Notes under the pieces: generated by a model
What the model was told of the DNA's origin: nothing
Seen by the model: the letters and a program-made list of their open reading frames with translations, nothing else
Database searches by the model: none
Made by a program: the position numbers and the translations under genes
Assembly (NCBI GenBank): GCA_905211615.1
Contig: CAJMBB010000085.1
Coordinates: 1-8,181 of the forward strand
Reading direction: 5' to 3'
Length of the DNA stretch: 8,181 nt
From: an uncultured Collinsella sp.
GTDB lineage: Bacteria > Actinomycetota > Coriobacteriia > Coriobacteriales > Coriobacteriaceae
Part shown: piece by piece, positions 1 through 6,354 of the stretch
How the letters are laid out: every line of letters begins with the position of its first letter
How positions within the stretch are numbered: position 1 is the first letter of the stretch

Positions 1-332
1 CCAACCCCAACGGCGCGATGGCCGGCTTTATGGGCATGGGCATGGCAGGTGGCATGGGCGGCATGAACGCCAGCCAGCTGTTCGCCGCCGGCCAGGCACA
101 GCAGCAGGCCGCTCCGCAGCCGGCTCCGGCACCCGCCCCCGCACCGGCTCCCGCCGCTGCCCCCGCGGCCGGCACGTGGACCTGCAGTTGCGGTGCCACC
201 AACACCGGCAAGTTCTGCCCCGAGTGTGGCAGTCCCGCACCCGCCCCGGCACCGACCAAGTGGTTCTGCCCCAACTGCGGCAGCGAAAACGGCGGCAAGT
301 TCTGCAGCAACTGCGGAACGCCCAGGCCATAA
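1..332 (+). CDS. C-terminal part of a double zinc-ribbon protein, probably an SPFH/band-7 domain protein (5' end outside window)
   Basis: The frame is open to the left edge (it reads NPNGAM before the first visible Met), so only the tail of a longer protein is seen. In order it shows a Gly/Met-rich stretch (GFMGMGMAGGMGGM), a Gln/Ala patch, a low-complexity Pro-Ala linker, and two zinc-ribbon motifs. The first is CSCGATNTGKFCPECG, whose leading knuckle is C-x-C. The second is CPNCGSENGGKFCSNCG, with two normal C-x2-C knuckles. It ends in TAA at 330-332. This tail (Gly/Met-rich, Pro-rich linker, C.CG...GKFC..CG ribbons) is what I know from bacterial SPFH-domain proteins once labelled 'virion core protein', which are membrane-associated scaffold-like proteins. 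The SPFH domain itself is not in the window, so the family is inferred. The two ribbons are directly visible and should bind two zinc ions. The next gene starts 80 bases downstream on the same strand. Confidence 0.75.
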   Translation, partial: NPNGAMAGFMGMGMAGGMGGMNASQLFAAGQAQQQAAPQPAPAPAPAPAPAAAPAAGTWTCSCGATNTGKFCPECGSPAPAPAPTKWFCPNCGSENGGKFCSNCGTPRP

Positions 333-350
333 CCCCTCTATCTGGTAATT

Positions 351-373
351 GGCGGGGGGTCCGCCACCCCCGC
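351..373 (+). other. GC-rich hairpin between the zinc-ribbon gene and the lipoprotein gene
   Basis: GCGGGGG at 352-358 pairs with CCCCCGC at 367-373 around an 8-base loop, giving a 7 bp stem. The downstream bases (ATTTGCTTCT) are only moderately T-rich. It could be a weak terminator or attenuator for the upstream gene. If it does not terminate, the lipoprotein gene may be co-transcribed, since I see no convincing promoter in the 80-base gap. Confidence 0.3.
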
Positions 374-412
374 ATTTGCTTCTATGGGTTTCGTTCGATA
401 AAGGAGGACACC

Positions 413-1255
413 ATGAAGACAACGTTCAAAAAGTCCGTACTCGCATTTCTAACATGCGTCCTGGCGCTCGCCTTTGCCCTGACGGGCTGCAGCGGCGGCG
501 GCAAAGACCCCAAGGCCAACTTCGTCGGCAGCTGGCAGTACTCGGGTGGAACCTTGGATGGCGAAGAGCTCACCGATGAGTACATGGATATGCTCGAAGA
601 GTGGGGCGTTAACTGCATCCTGATCCTCGATGAGGACGGCACGGGCACCCTCGACCTGTTCCTTGAGGTTGTCGACCTTAAGTGGGAGGCCAAGGACGCC
701 ACCACCGCAACCGTCACCGCCGAAGATGAATCGCACGATCTGAAGCTCAAGGACGACAAGCTCGTCCTGGAGGTGGACGGCGACAAGTTTATCTTCACCA
801 AGTCCGACAAGGATCTGTCCGGTACGGTAAAGAAGGATCGCGAGAACGCCGAGAAGGAAGAGGAGATCGATGAGGCCGTCGAAGACGACGACGTCCAGAG
901 CATCGAAATCTCCCCCGCCGTCACCGTCGCCGATGACGACCTGTGCACCATCACCATCACCGAGAAGTTCAAGGACGACTGGGGCGACATCGGCTTTGTC
1001 GTCAACATCACCAACAAGAGCGACAAGGACCTGACCTTCTACGCTCCCTCCGGCAAGACCAATGTCAACGGCACTATGAAGGATCCCTGGTTCTCGGCTC
1101 ACCTGATGCCCGGTACCAACGCCACCGAGGAATTCACGTTCTCGAACGGCGAGCTTGACAGCCTTGACGACCTGGTCAACACGACCATCGGCATCGACGC
1201 CTATCTGACCGATTCCTACGAGGACGTCGCCTCTTACACCGCAACCATCGCGTAA
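413..1255 (+). CDS. Acidic secreted lipoprotein with two predicted beta-domains, function unknown
   Basis: 280 residues. The start is ATG 413, set by a strong AAGGAGG ribosome site at 401-407 five bases upstream. Residues 1-26 form a lipoprotein signal: a Lys-rich head, a hydrophobic core at 9-23 and the lipobox LTGC with the lipidated Cys at 26. The mature protein should therefore be anchored to the outer face of the membrane. Residues 37-130 (beginning FVGSWQYSGG, then LILDEDGTGTL and LKWEAKD) alternate like a small lipocalin-type beta-barrel with a W-containing first strand. Residues 140-162 are a charged, Glu/Asp-rich linker. Residues 165-280 resemble an immunoglobulin-like beta-sandwich seen in many Gram-positive lipoproteins: VVNITNKSDKDLTFYA, then VNGTMKDPWF, then LMPGTNATEEFTF. 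I cannot name a function. The domain readings are fold-level inference. The gene is followed by an intrinsic terminator 50 bases downstream. Confidence 0.9.
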   Translation: MKTTFKKSVLAFLTCVLALAFALTGCSGGGKDPKANFVGSWQYSGGTLDGEELTDEYMDMLEEWGVNCILILDEDGTGTLDLFLEVVDLKWEAKDATTATVTAEDESHDLKLKDDKLVLEVDGDKFIFTKSDKDLSGTVKKDRENAEKEEEIDEAVEDDDVQSIEISPAVTVADDDLCTITITEKFKDDWGDIGFVVNITNKSDKDLTFYAPSGKTNVNGTMKDPWFSAHLMPGTNATEEFTFSNGELDSLDDLVNTTIGIDAYLTDSYEDVASYTATIA

Positions 1256-1304
1256 CGACAGACACCGACAGCCGCGGATTGGCGGACATATCCGCGCACA
1301 CCAG

Positions 1305-1344
1305 ACGGGGCCGCAGGAGTTGATCCTGCGGCCCCGTCGTTTTT
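1305..1344 (+). terminator. Intrinsic terminator of the lipoprotein gene
   Basis: A perfect 14 bp stem is formed by ACGGGGCCGCAGGA at 1305-1318 and TCCTGCGGCCCCGT at 1324-1337, with a 5-base loop. CG and then five T follow at 1340-1344. It serves the plus strand. Read on the minus strand, the same stem has no T-run after it, so it is not a canonical terminator for the convergent response-regulator gene, although the stem could still impede polymerase. Confidence 0.9.
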
Positions 1345-1364
1345 ATGCCGATGCGTAACGAGCG

Positions 1365-1985
1365 CTAGCGCTCCATGTTGGGAACGATGCTGCCCTCGGT
1401 CACCGCATGCACGGCAAGGCGCATGATGTTGTCGTAGCCGGTCTTGCTTAGGATCTCCGAGATGCGGCGCTTGATGGTGCCCTCGCTCATAAACAGCTCG
1501 GCCGCGATCTCGCGGCGGCTCTTGCCCTCGCAGGCAAGGCGCAAAATCGACAGCTCGACATCGTCGAGCGCCGCCGTACCCGAAAAAATGCTCTCGGGCG
1601 GCTTGGGAAACGTGCAATAGCCCGCCAGCGTGGAGCGCATCACGGCGAACAGCTCGTCGATACCGACGTTCTTGTAAACAAAGCTATCGACGCCCGCCTC
1701 GCGGGCCTGATCGACAAAGGTGATCTCGGGCATGCCGGTCATGATAATGATGCGGCACTCGGGCAGCTGCTCCTTGATGCGCGCCGCCGCCACGATGCCG
1801 TTGGAATCATGCTCGGTGCATACGTCCATCAGTATCATGTCCGGACGCTCCCTGAGCGCGACATCGAGGGCTTCGGAAGCGTCGGCGATCGCGGCGACGA
1901 CGGTCATATCGGGCTGGTCGCCAACGGAGCGCGCCAGGCTCTCGCGCAGGATGGCCTGGTCTTCGACTATAAGGACGCGAATCAT
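1365..1985 (-). CDS. NarL/LuxR-type two-component response regulator
   Basis: 206 residues. The N-terminal receiver domain (about 1-118) has the acidic pair E8-D9, the phosphoacceptor D54 in MILMDV, the switch Thr T83 in IIIMTG, and the conserved Lys K105 in FVYKN. Residues 140-195 are a LuxR-type helix-turn-helix: LDDVELSILRLACEGKSR, then REIAAELFMSEGTIKRRI, then the C-terminal scaffold helix. Phosphorylation by the neighbouring kinase should switch DNA binding. After D54 the loop reads VCTEHDSNG, lacking the Pro usual in receivers and one residue longer than the usual form. The ATG at 1985 overlaps the TGA of the kinase gene (ATGA). Its ribosome site AAGGAG at 1992-1997 lies inside the kinase gene, six bases upstream, so the two are translationally coupled. 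It is the last gene of the operon. The target genes are unknown. Confidence 0.95.
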   Translation of the reverse strand: MIRVLIVEDQAILRESLARSVGDQPDMTVVAAIADASEALDVALRERPDMILMDVCTEHDSNGIVAAARIKEQLPECRIIIMTGMPEITFVDQAREAGVDSFVYKNVGIDELFAVMRSTLAGYCTFPKPPESIFSGTAALDDVELSILRLACEGKSRREIAAELFMSEGTIKRRISEILSKTGYDNIMRLAVHAVTEGSIVPNMER

Positions 1986-3481
1986 GAGCTTCTCCTTTGG
2001 ACCGTGGCGCTGGAGGCGAGCGGAATGGATACCGTAAGCGTAAAGGGTGGGGCGGCATGGACCTCAAGGCTGCCGCCCAGATTCTGTGCGACATGCCTCA
2101 TACCAGGGATACCCGTTCCCTCGCGATACGATACGGGGGCCGGGGACCCGTCGTTAGAAATCGTCATGCGCGCGACGGCGCCAGCATCCGCCCCCTCCTG
2201 CCGCAGGCGCACATGGACCTGATGGGCCTGCGCATGCTTGGTGGCATTGGTCGAGGCCTCACGGATAATCTGCAAAAATGCGGTGGCGACACGCGCGTCC
2301 TCAGGCAGCGCACCCTCAACATCGATCTGCACACTCACCAAACCAAAAGCATGGACGATATCACCCAGCTGTTCTGCAGGCTCGCTGGCACCGCCACCGC
2401 GCAGATCGGCAGCGATTGAGCGCAGCAACGGATCAATCTGCTCGATTGACTCATCGTCCAGACGCCCCTCCTCCAAATAGCGATGAAGAATGGACAGGCG
2501 CTGCCCGATCACGTCGTGCACGCGAGCGCGCATACGTAGGTAGGCCGCATTGTCAGCAACTTTTTTGACTTCTTCGATCTGGGCTTGGAGCTCTTGGCCC
2601 GCAAGCTCAAGCAGGTGGTTGGCTTGCGCCAAGCGGTCATGAGCATGCGCGTACTCTGTCACATCAAGACCGATAATGCGCTCGAACGAACGGCCCGAAA
2701 CCATAACGCGATCGCGCACAAATAGGCGAATCTCAGCGGGAGAGACCTCGACCACCGCACGCGCCTCACCAAAGCGGTCCAGATTAATCCGCACACGGTT
2801 CCTGCTGCTTTCGGGCATTTGCATGCTCAGTTTGCGCAGGTCGTTCCATGTGCTGCTCATGTCGCCTAGGTCGGTGGGCATATGAAGTTCCACCAGGTTT
2901 TTGCGCATGCAGCGGTTCATGAGCAGCGGACGGCCCCTCGGGTCCAGATACAGGATGCCCACGGGAATCACGTTGATGGTCTCGATCGTCGAGAACATGG
3001 TGATATCCTCTTGGCGGTTACGGACGTCCATCAAGAGCGCCGCGATGGAGCGGAACAGGAAGAACGCTCCCTCTGCGATAAGGACAACGGTCCACGCCGA
3101 GCCCATGGCAAAAACCACCGGTGGTGTAACGGCGACAACAAGCAGCAGCTCGACCAGCATGACGAGGCGACGATAGTGCACCATAAGTACCACGCCATAG
3201 GCAAAGATCGCGGCATTCAGCCACAACGCTCCGCCCATTGCCCTGGCGCAAACGTCAAGCGGCGCCACCAGATACGAGCCAGACGACGCGAATAAGATGA
3301 GCGCCGAAATCATCAGGTGAAGCACAAGGCTCGCCTCGTAGGCGCAAATCACCTTACGGTTATAGGACGAGCGGCGCGATGCGATGAGCGGGACGTGGAT
3401 CGTCTGCAGACACGCAGCCAGGGCAAAGACAACATCGAGCGCAACGATTTGGGGAAGGATGAGCGGGATCTGCATCGTCAC
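1982..3481 (-). CDS. Membrane sensor histidine kinase (HisKA_3/HATPase type) with PAS-like domain
   Basis: 499 residues starting at GTG 3481, preceded by AAGGG at 3489-3493 with a 7-base spacer. An in-frame ATG at 3475 is an alternative start. There are about five membrane segments (roughly 8-28, 47-66, 84-103, 105-125 and 128-150) with short loops and no large outside domain. Residues 165-275 are a PAS-like domain (INVIPVGILYLDPRGRPLLMN). A coiled coil follows at about 278-315. The dimerisation/phosphoacceptor helix has H322 in RARVHDVIGQRLS. The ATP-binding domain has an N-box (REASTNATKHAQ, with E408 and N412), ISNDG at 441-445 and GTGIPGM at 455-461. This is the arrangement of kinases that pair with NarL/LuxR regulators, and such a regulator lies immediately downstream with a 4-base ATGA overlap. 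The signal is unknown. The absence of an extracellular domain suggests it senses the membrane, an internal ligand, or the upstream 7TM protein. Confidence 0.93.
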   Translation of the reverse strand: MTMQIPLILPQIVALDVVFALAACLQTIHVPLIASRRSSYNRKVICAYEASLVLHLMISALILFASSGSYLVAPLDVCARAMGGALWLNAAIFAYGVVLMVHYRRLVMLVELLLVVAVTPPVVFAMGSAWTVVLIAEGAFFLFRSIAALLMDVRNRQEDITMFSTIETINVIPVGILYLDPRGRPLLMNRCMRKNLVELHMPTDLGDMSSTWNDLRKLSMQMPESSRNRVRINLDRFGEARAVVEVSPAEIRLFVRDRVMVSGRSFERIIGLDVTEYAHAHDRLAQANHLLELAGQELQAQIEEVKKVADNAAYLRMRARVHDVIGQRLSILHRYLEEGRLDDESIEQIDPLLRSIAADLRGGGASEPAEQLGDIVHAFGLVSVQIDVEGALPEDARVATAFLQIIREASTNATKHAQAHQVHVRLRQEGADAGAVARMTISNDGSPAPVSYREGTGIPGMRHVAQNLGGSLEVHAAPPFTLTVSIPLASSATVQRRSS

Positions 3482-5361
3482 TCACCCGCCCTTGGCATCA
3501 AGACGATCATGCGCAGCTGGCCGGGCTCGCCCTCAAGGCGGTATGCCACGTTGCGCCCTTGCAGAGCGCTTTCGAGCTCTTGCGCAGCGGGCGTCTGCGA
3601 AAGATCTTCATCATCGTTGGAAAAAAGTGTGGCGCGCAGCTCGACACTGCATCGGTCATGGTCGCCCAAGTGATACATAAGCGCCGGATGGTCGGTGGTG
3701 TAGGCAAAAAACGCAAAGTCATACACGCAGTCGTACAGGGCGCTTACCGTACTGGCGTGCAACGGGCGCCGTATGGCGATAATCGAGGCGCAATCGATAT
3801 CGATGGTGCGCAGGTCACTTGCGAGCTCGTTGGCAATGAGCTGAATGCGGTCGCGGTCAAAACCGCTCTCCCCGTGCTGTGCCAACGTGAGCGACCCCTT
3901 GCGCTTGCAATAGGCGACGAGCATCTTGGCGCGTTGCAGCATGCGGTAACGCTCGTGCGAAGACGCTTCGTCGGTCAACGGCGGCAGCGAGCTCAGCAGG
4001 TCGTACATCCCTTCGAGCGCGCGGGCAAGCGCCTGGTCCACGTCTTGGACCAGCAAGGTCTCGGCCTCTTGATCTGCCAAATGCGTCTTAAGGTCGTAGT
4101 CGGCGGCGAGCAGCTCGTTTTGACGCTGCAGCTCCATGCGACGATGTGCCAGTTCACGGTTAAGCTCGTTGAGCTCCGATACGTCTTGGGCAAGCAGGGC
4201 CGATCCGCCCAGCAGCGGAAAGGCGCGATACATTACATCGGGATCGGACGCCACGGCAAAGGCATGGGCGCGCCCGTGCTCCTGGGTCCGCAACTCCTCG
4301 CGCACGCCTACCGGCATTGGCTTTGACACTGGCGTGGCATAGACTTCCTGCAGGTCGCGCGTTAGAACTTTGAGGTCGAGCGGCAAGGTGTCGAAGATGC
4401 CAGCGATGTCGTGATACGACGGAATGACACCGCAATCGAGACAGATTTCCATCGCCACCACGCACAGGACGCAATAGACGAGCGAGAAGTTGAGCCTCCA
4501 TGCCCAGGGCACGCGCAGAGCATATGAGATGGCAAAGAATGCGCCGCCCAGCAGTACGAGCGCCGCCGTGCCCGAGAAACGCTGGATGCGAAAGGACGAG
4601 GACCGGCCAACCAGGATAAAAAAGGCCACGAAGTTAAAGGCCGTCCACACGAGGACGGCGAAATAACCCCAGCCGTACGTGTAGTCGTTGCTCCAGGTGT
4701 CACTTGTGCGGTCAAAGCGGAAGACCTGCTGGTGAAAATCGTTGGTGAGCACAAATCCGATAAGCAGGATGGCCACAATCCACAGCGCAGCGCAGTAGCG
4801 GCGACCCAGGCGGTGTTGCTCCAGGCCCGCAAGGCGCAGACCACACAACTGGTAGAGCAGCGGAATGAGCGTCATGGGCACGTAGTACAGGTACCACAGC
4901 ACGGTGGCATAGAACGGCGTGAACGACTTGTACTTGAGAATGACTTCGATCATCCACAGGGCGCAGATGGTGGCAATGGCAACAAGGCGACGGCGCAACA
5001 CATAGTCCAAACAGCGCAGATAGACCGATACGCCCCAAATCGAAAATGCAATTGCGGCGACAAGCAGCGGCAGAGAGCTCGAATGGACGAGCGCATCCAC
5101 AACCTCTTCGGACACCTCGCTATAGGCGGGCACGACGTTAGAAAGTTTGGGGTCGGAGGCGAACAGCGCCGGCAAGACTGCCAAAAGCATGAGGAACAGT
5201 GCGGTGATGGCGCCGGCGATAGCAAAGACGCGGTGACGGTACGCCTGATGTGTTATGCCAACAAGGAATCGCGGCATGGCGAAGAGCCTGCCGCCCCTGG
5301 GATCCGCCACGGGTGCGGATCGGGCGGCCGCGTGGCCGATATGTCGCTCGCGGGTACCCAT
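3478..5361 (-). CDS. 7TM sensor-like protein with degenerate histidine-kinase C-terminus
   Basis: 627 residues from ATG 5361 to TGA 3478. The frame remains open upstream to 5505, but that extension is Arg/Pro/Gly-rich and enters the repeat region, so I do not use it. ATG 5277 (599 residues) is another possible start. None of these starts has a clear ribosome site. Numbering from 5361: TM1 at about 44-67, an outside loop of about 28 residues, then seven more hydrophobic segments between 96 and 310. TNDFHQQVFRF near 206-216 matches the hallmark of the N-terminal 7TM region of some Firmicutes/Coriobacteria histidine kinases. A PAS-like stretch and a coiled coil (about 392-442) follow. The region around LVAYCKRKGSLTL (about 481-493) aligns by eye with the kinase family's dimerisation helix, but no phosphoacceptor His-Asp/Glu motif, no N-box Asn and no Gly-rich ATP lid are visible. 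It is probably a receptor or pseudokinase partner of the adjacent kinase, whose GTG overlaps its stop codon (GTGA). Confidence 0.85.
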   Translation of the reverse strand: MGTRERHIGHAAARSAPVADPRGGRLFAMPRFLVGITHQAYRHRVFAIAGAITALFLMLLAVLPALFASDPKLSNVVPAYSEVSEEVVDALVHSSSLPLLVAAIAFSIWGVSVYLRCLDYVLRRRLVAIATICALWMIEVILKYKSFTPFYATVLWYLYYVPMTLIPLLYQLCGLRLAGLEQHRLGRRYCAALWIVAILLIGFVLTNDFHQQVFRFDRTSDTWSNDYTYGWGYFAVLVWTAFNFVAFFILVGRSSSFRIQRFSGTAALVLLGGAFFAISYALRVPWAWRLNFSLVYCVLCVVAMEICLDCGVIPSYHDIAGIFDTLPLDLKVLTRDLQEVYATPVSKPMPVGVREELRTQEHGRAHAFAVASDPDVMYRAFPLLGGSALLAQDVSELNELNRELAHRRMELQRQNELLAADYDLKTHLADQEAETLLVQDVDQALARALEGMYDLLSSLPPLTDEASSHERYRMLQRAKMLVAYCKRKGSLTLAQHGESGFDRDRIQLIANELASDLRTIDIDCASIIAIRRPLHASTVSALYDCVYDFAFFAYTTDHPALMYHLGDHDRCSVELRATLFSNDDEDLSQTPAAQELESALQGRNVAYRLEGEPGQLRMIVLMPRAGE

Positions 5362-5473
5362 AGTGCTTTTAGTGTACCGACAGGCAGGCTCAAAAAGCGG
5401 GCCACATGTCCCAAAATCCGCAGACGGCAAGACGCCCGGCAGCCTCCCCCGTCTGGCACTTCCCGATATCCGC
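5362..5473. other. Non-coding leader region upstream of the sensor operon
   Basis: No convincing gene. It contains a 7 bp inverted repeat (CAGACGG 5421-5427 and CCGTCTG 5449-5455) with a 21-base spacer. It also has a TACACT hexamer on the minus strand (5371-5376), nine bases before ATG 5361, which could be a -10 element. No matching -35 at normal spacing is seen: TTGAGC at 5388-5393 is only 11 bases away. Together with the repeat block at 5474-5666 this makes up the roughly 310-base gap between genes. Confidence 0.35.
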
Positions 5474-5526
5474 CCGCCCCAAACCACCGCAAAGGGGACA
5501 GGCACCTTTGTGGTGGTTTGGGGCGG
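5474..5526. repeat. Long hairpin with GGACAGGCA loop (REP-like unit A)
   Basis: The left arm (5474-5495, starting CCGCCCCAAACCACC) pairs with the right arm (5505-5526, ending GGTGGTTTGGGGCGG). This gives 22 positions with one G/T wobble (5489/5511) around a 9-base loop, GGACAGGCA. No T-run follows on either strand, so it is not a canonical terminator. The near-perfect arms and intergenic position fit a REP-like or miniature mobile repeat, or a strong RNA hairpin. Confidence 0.85.
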
Positions 5527-5666
5527 TTTGTCTCGATCTGTAACAGTTAGGCCGCCAAAACCGGGCCTGGTGTTACAGATCGAGATTGTTAGGCCTGTCC
5601 CCTACGGTTTGTCTAAATCTGTAACAGGTAGAGACGATTTAGCCCGCTAGATGTTACAGATCGAGA
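5524..5666. repeat. Two direct copies (81-base offset) of a palindromic unit with TCTGTAACA / TGTTACAGA arms
   Basis: Copy 1: TCTCGATCTGTAACA at 5531-5545 is the exact reverse complement of TGTTACAGATCGAGA at 5571-5585 (15 bp). A smaller inner pair, AGGCC 5549-5553 and GGCCT 5564-5568, lies between them. Copy 2: TCTAAATCTGTAACA at 5612-5626 pairs with 5652-5666, with 10 bp perfect next to the loop and two mismatches further out. The copies are in register with an 81-base offset: 5524-5550 matches 5605-5631 at 24 of 27 bases, and 5571-5585 equals 5652-5666 exactly. The middles have diverged. The block ends nine bases before the stop codon of the DUF4867 gene. Confidence 0.85.
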
Positions 5667-5675
5667 CAGAAGATT

Positions 5676-6320
5676 CTAGTCGCAGGCGATGTCGAGGTTT
5701 TTGCCGATGAGACCTACGTAGCCGCCCTCGGCAGCCTTGGGGCTGTCGGCGTGGCAGAGGACCCACTTGTCGGCCTTCCAGTAGCAGTAGCTGTCACCGG
5801 TGGCAGGCATGTCGGCTGCGGCCTCGGGGCGCGGGCCGTTGGTGCCCGCCGGCAGCGCCACCATCACCTGGAAGCCGCCTTCGTCGACCATGCAGGGCGT
5901 ATAGTGGAGCGTGGTGTTGAAGACCTCAACAACCGTACCCGCCGGCACGCGGAACGCCTTGACGCACGCGGTGTCGAGCTTGCCGTCCTCGATCTCCCAG
6001 CGATGCGCCACGAGCAGAATAAAATCGCGGGCGCCCAGGTTAAACTCGCTGGCGCGGTGGTACTCCAGGCAGTTGAGACGCGTGTTGTGGCCGTTGCACC
6101 AGCCGAGCTGGAAGGGACGGCCACCAAACATGAGAAAGCCCAACTTATCGGCATCCTTGGCGCCCTCGAGCTCCGACGCACTTGCTACGTACTTGCTGCC
6201 CTCGGGAATGGGCGTGGCAGAGAGCGCCTCGAGCACGGGCGACGTGAGCTCGGACGAAACGTCATCCCAAACGTTGCCATAGGATTTGAACTCGGGATCG
6301 TTGACAGAGTAGATATGCAT
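5676..6320 (-). CDS. DUF4867 family protein (cupin-like), function unknown
   Basis: 214 residues from ATG 6320, chosen because AGGAG at 6326-6330 sits five bases upstream. The GTG at 6326 overlaps that site and is unlikely to be used. Recognisable family features are MHIYSVNDPEFKSYG at the N-terminus, the block GWCNGHNTRLNCLEYHRASE (73-92), a VPAGT turn at 125-129 and TLHYTPCMVDEGGF (137-150). I recognise the pattern as DUF4867, a protein of uncharacterised role found mainly in Firmicutes and related gut bacteria. The conserved H79, E86, H88 and H139 within alternating beta-strand segments suggest a cupin-like metal site, which is my inference. There is no signal peptide or membrane segment, so it should be cytoplasmic. 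It appears monocistronic: the luxS terminator lies upstream and a repeat block downstream. Other family members often sit near sugar-metabolism genes, but nothing adjacent here fixes a substrate. Confidence 0.85.
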   Translation of the reverse strand: MHIYSVNDPEFKSYGNVWDDVSSELTSPVLEALSATPIPEGSKYVASASELEGAKDADKLGFLMFGGRPFQLGWCNGHNTRLNCLEYHRASEFNLGARDFILLVAHRWEIEDGKLDTACVKAFRVPAGTVVEVFNTTLHYTPCMVDEGGFQVMVALPAGTNGPRPEAAADMPATGDSYCYWKADKWVLCHADSPKAAEGGYVGLIGKNLDIACD

Positions 6321-6330
6321 GTTCACTCCT

Positions 6331-6354
6331 GTTCGTAAATGTGACTATACGAAC
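6331..6354 (-). promoter_or_regulatory. Candidate promoter -10 and operator of the DUF4867 gene
   Basis: An inverted repeat, GTTCGTA 6331-6337 and TACGAAC 6348-6354 (7 bp arms, 10-base spacer), overlaps a minus-strand -10-like hexamer TATAGT (6344-6349). The start point would be near 6337, leaving a short leader that contains AGGAG. No good -35 is seen at 16-18 bases. Just upstream lie an 8 bp palindrome TTCTAGAA (6356-6363) and further GAAC words at 6361 and 6381, spaced 10 and 30 bases from the one at 6351. This resembles a regulator binding site, but the regulator is unknown. Confidence 0.45.

Noticed and set aside
375..402. Promoter TTGCTT / GATAAA for the lipoprotein gene
   Set aside because: The hexamers match poorly, and the -10 would overlap the ribosome site, giving an mRNA without it.
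942..962. CACCATCACCATCACC, resembling a His-tag or short tandem repeat
   Set aside because: In the real frame it encodes the alternating strand TITIT of the lipoprotein. The His reading exists only in another frame.
449..1102. Minus-strand frames opposite the lipoprotein gene
   Set aside because: The plus-strand lipoprotein has a ribosome site, signal peptide, lipobox and terminator. The opposite frames have none of these.
3559..4326. Long plus-strand open frame (255 codons) opposite the 7TM sensor gene
   Set aside because: It lies antisense to a clear membrane protein gene, has no ribosome site, and its translation shows no domain or plausible composition. It is a by-product of GC-rich codon use.
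5362..5505. N-terminal extension of the 7TM protein up to 5505
   Set aside because: The extra 48 residues are Arg/Pro/Gly-rich, come partly from the hairpin repeat, and have no ribosome site.
4732..5550. Plus-strand open frame (272 codons) crossing the sensor gene start and the repeat block
   Set aside because: Its product is rich in Arg, Gly, Gln and His without motifs, it is antisense to the 7TM gene, and it runs through palindromic repeats.
5474..5666. CRISPR array
   Set aside because: There are only two copies, with palindromic arms at both ends and no uniform spacers or cas genes.
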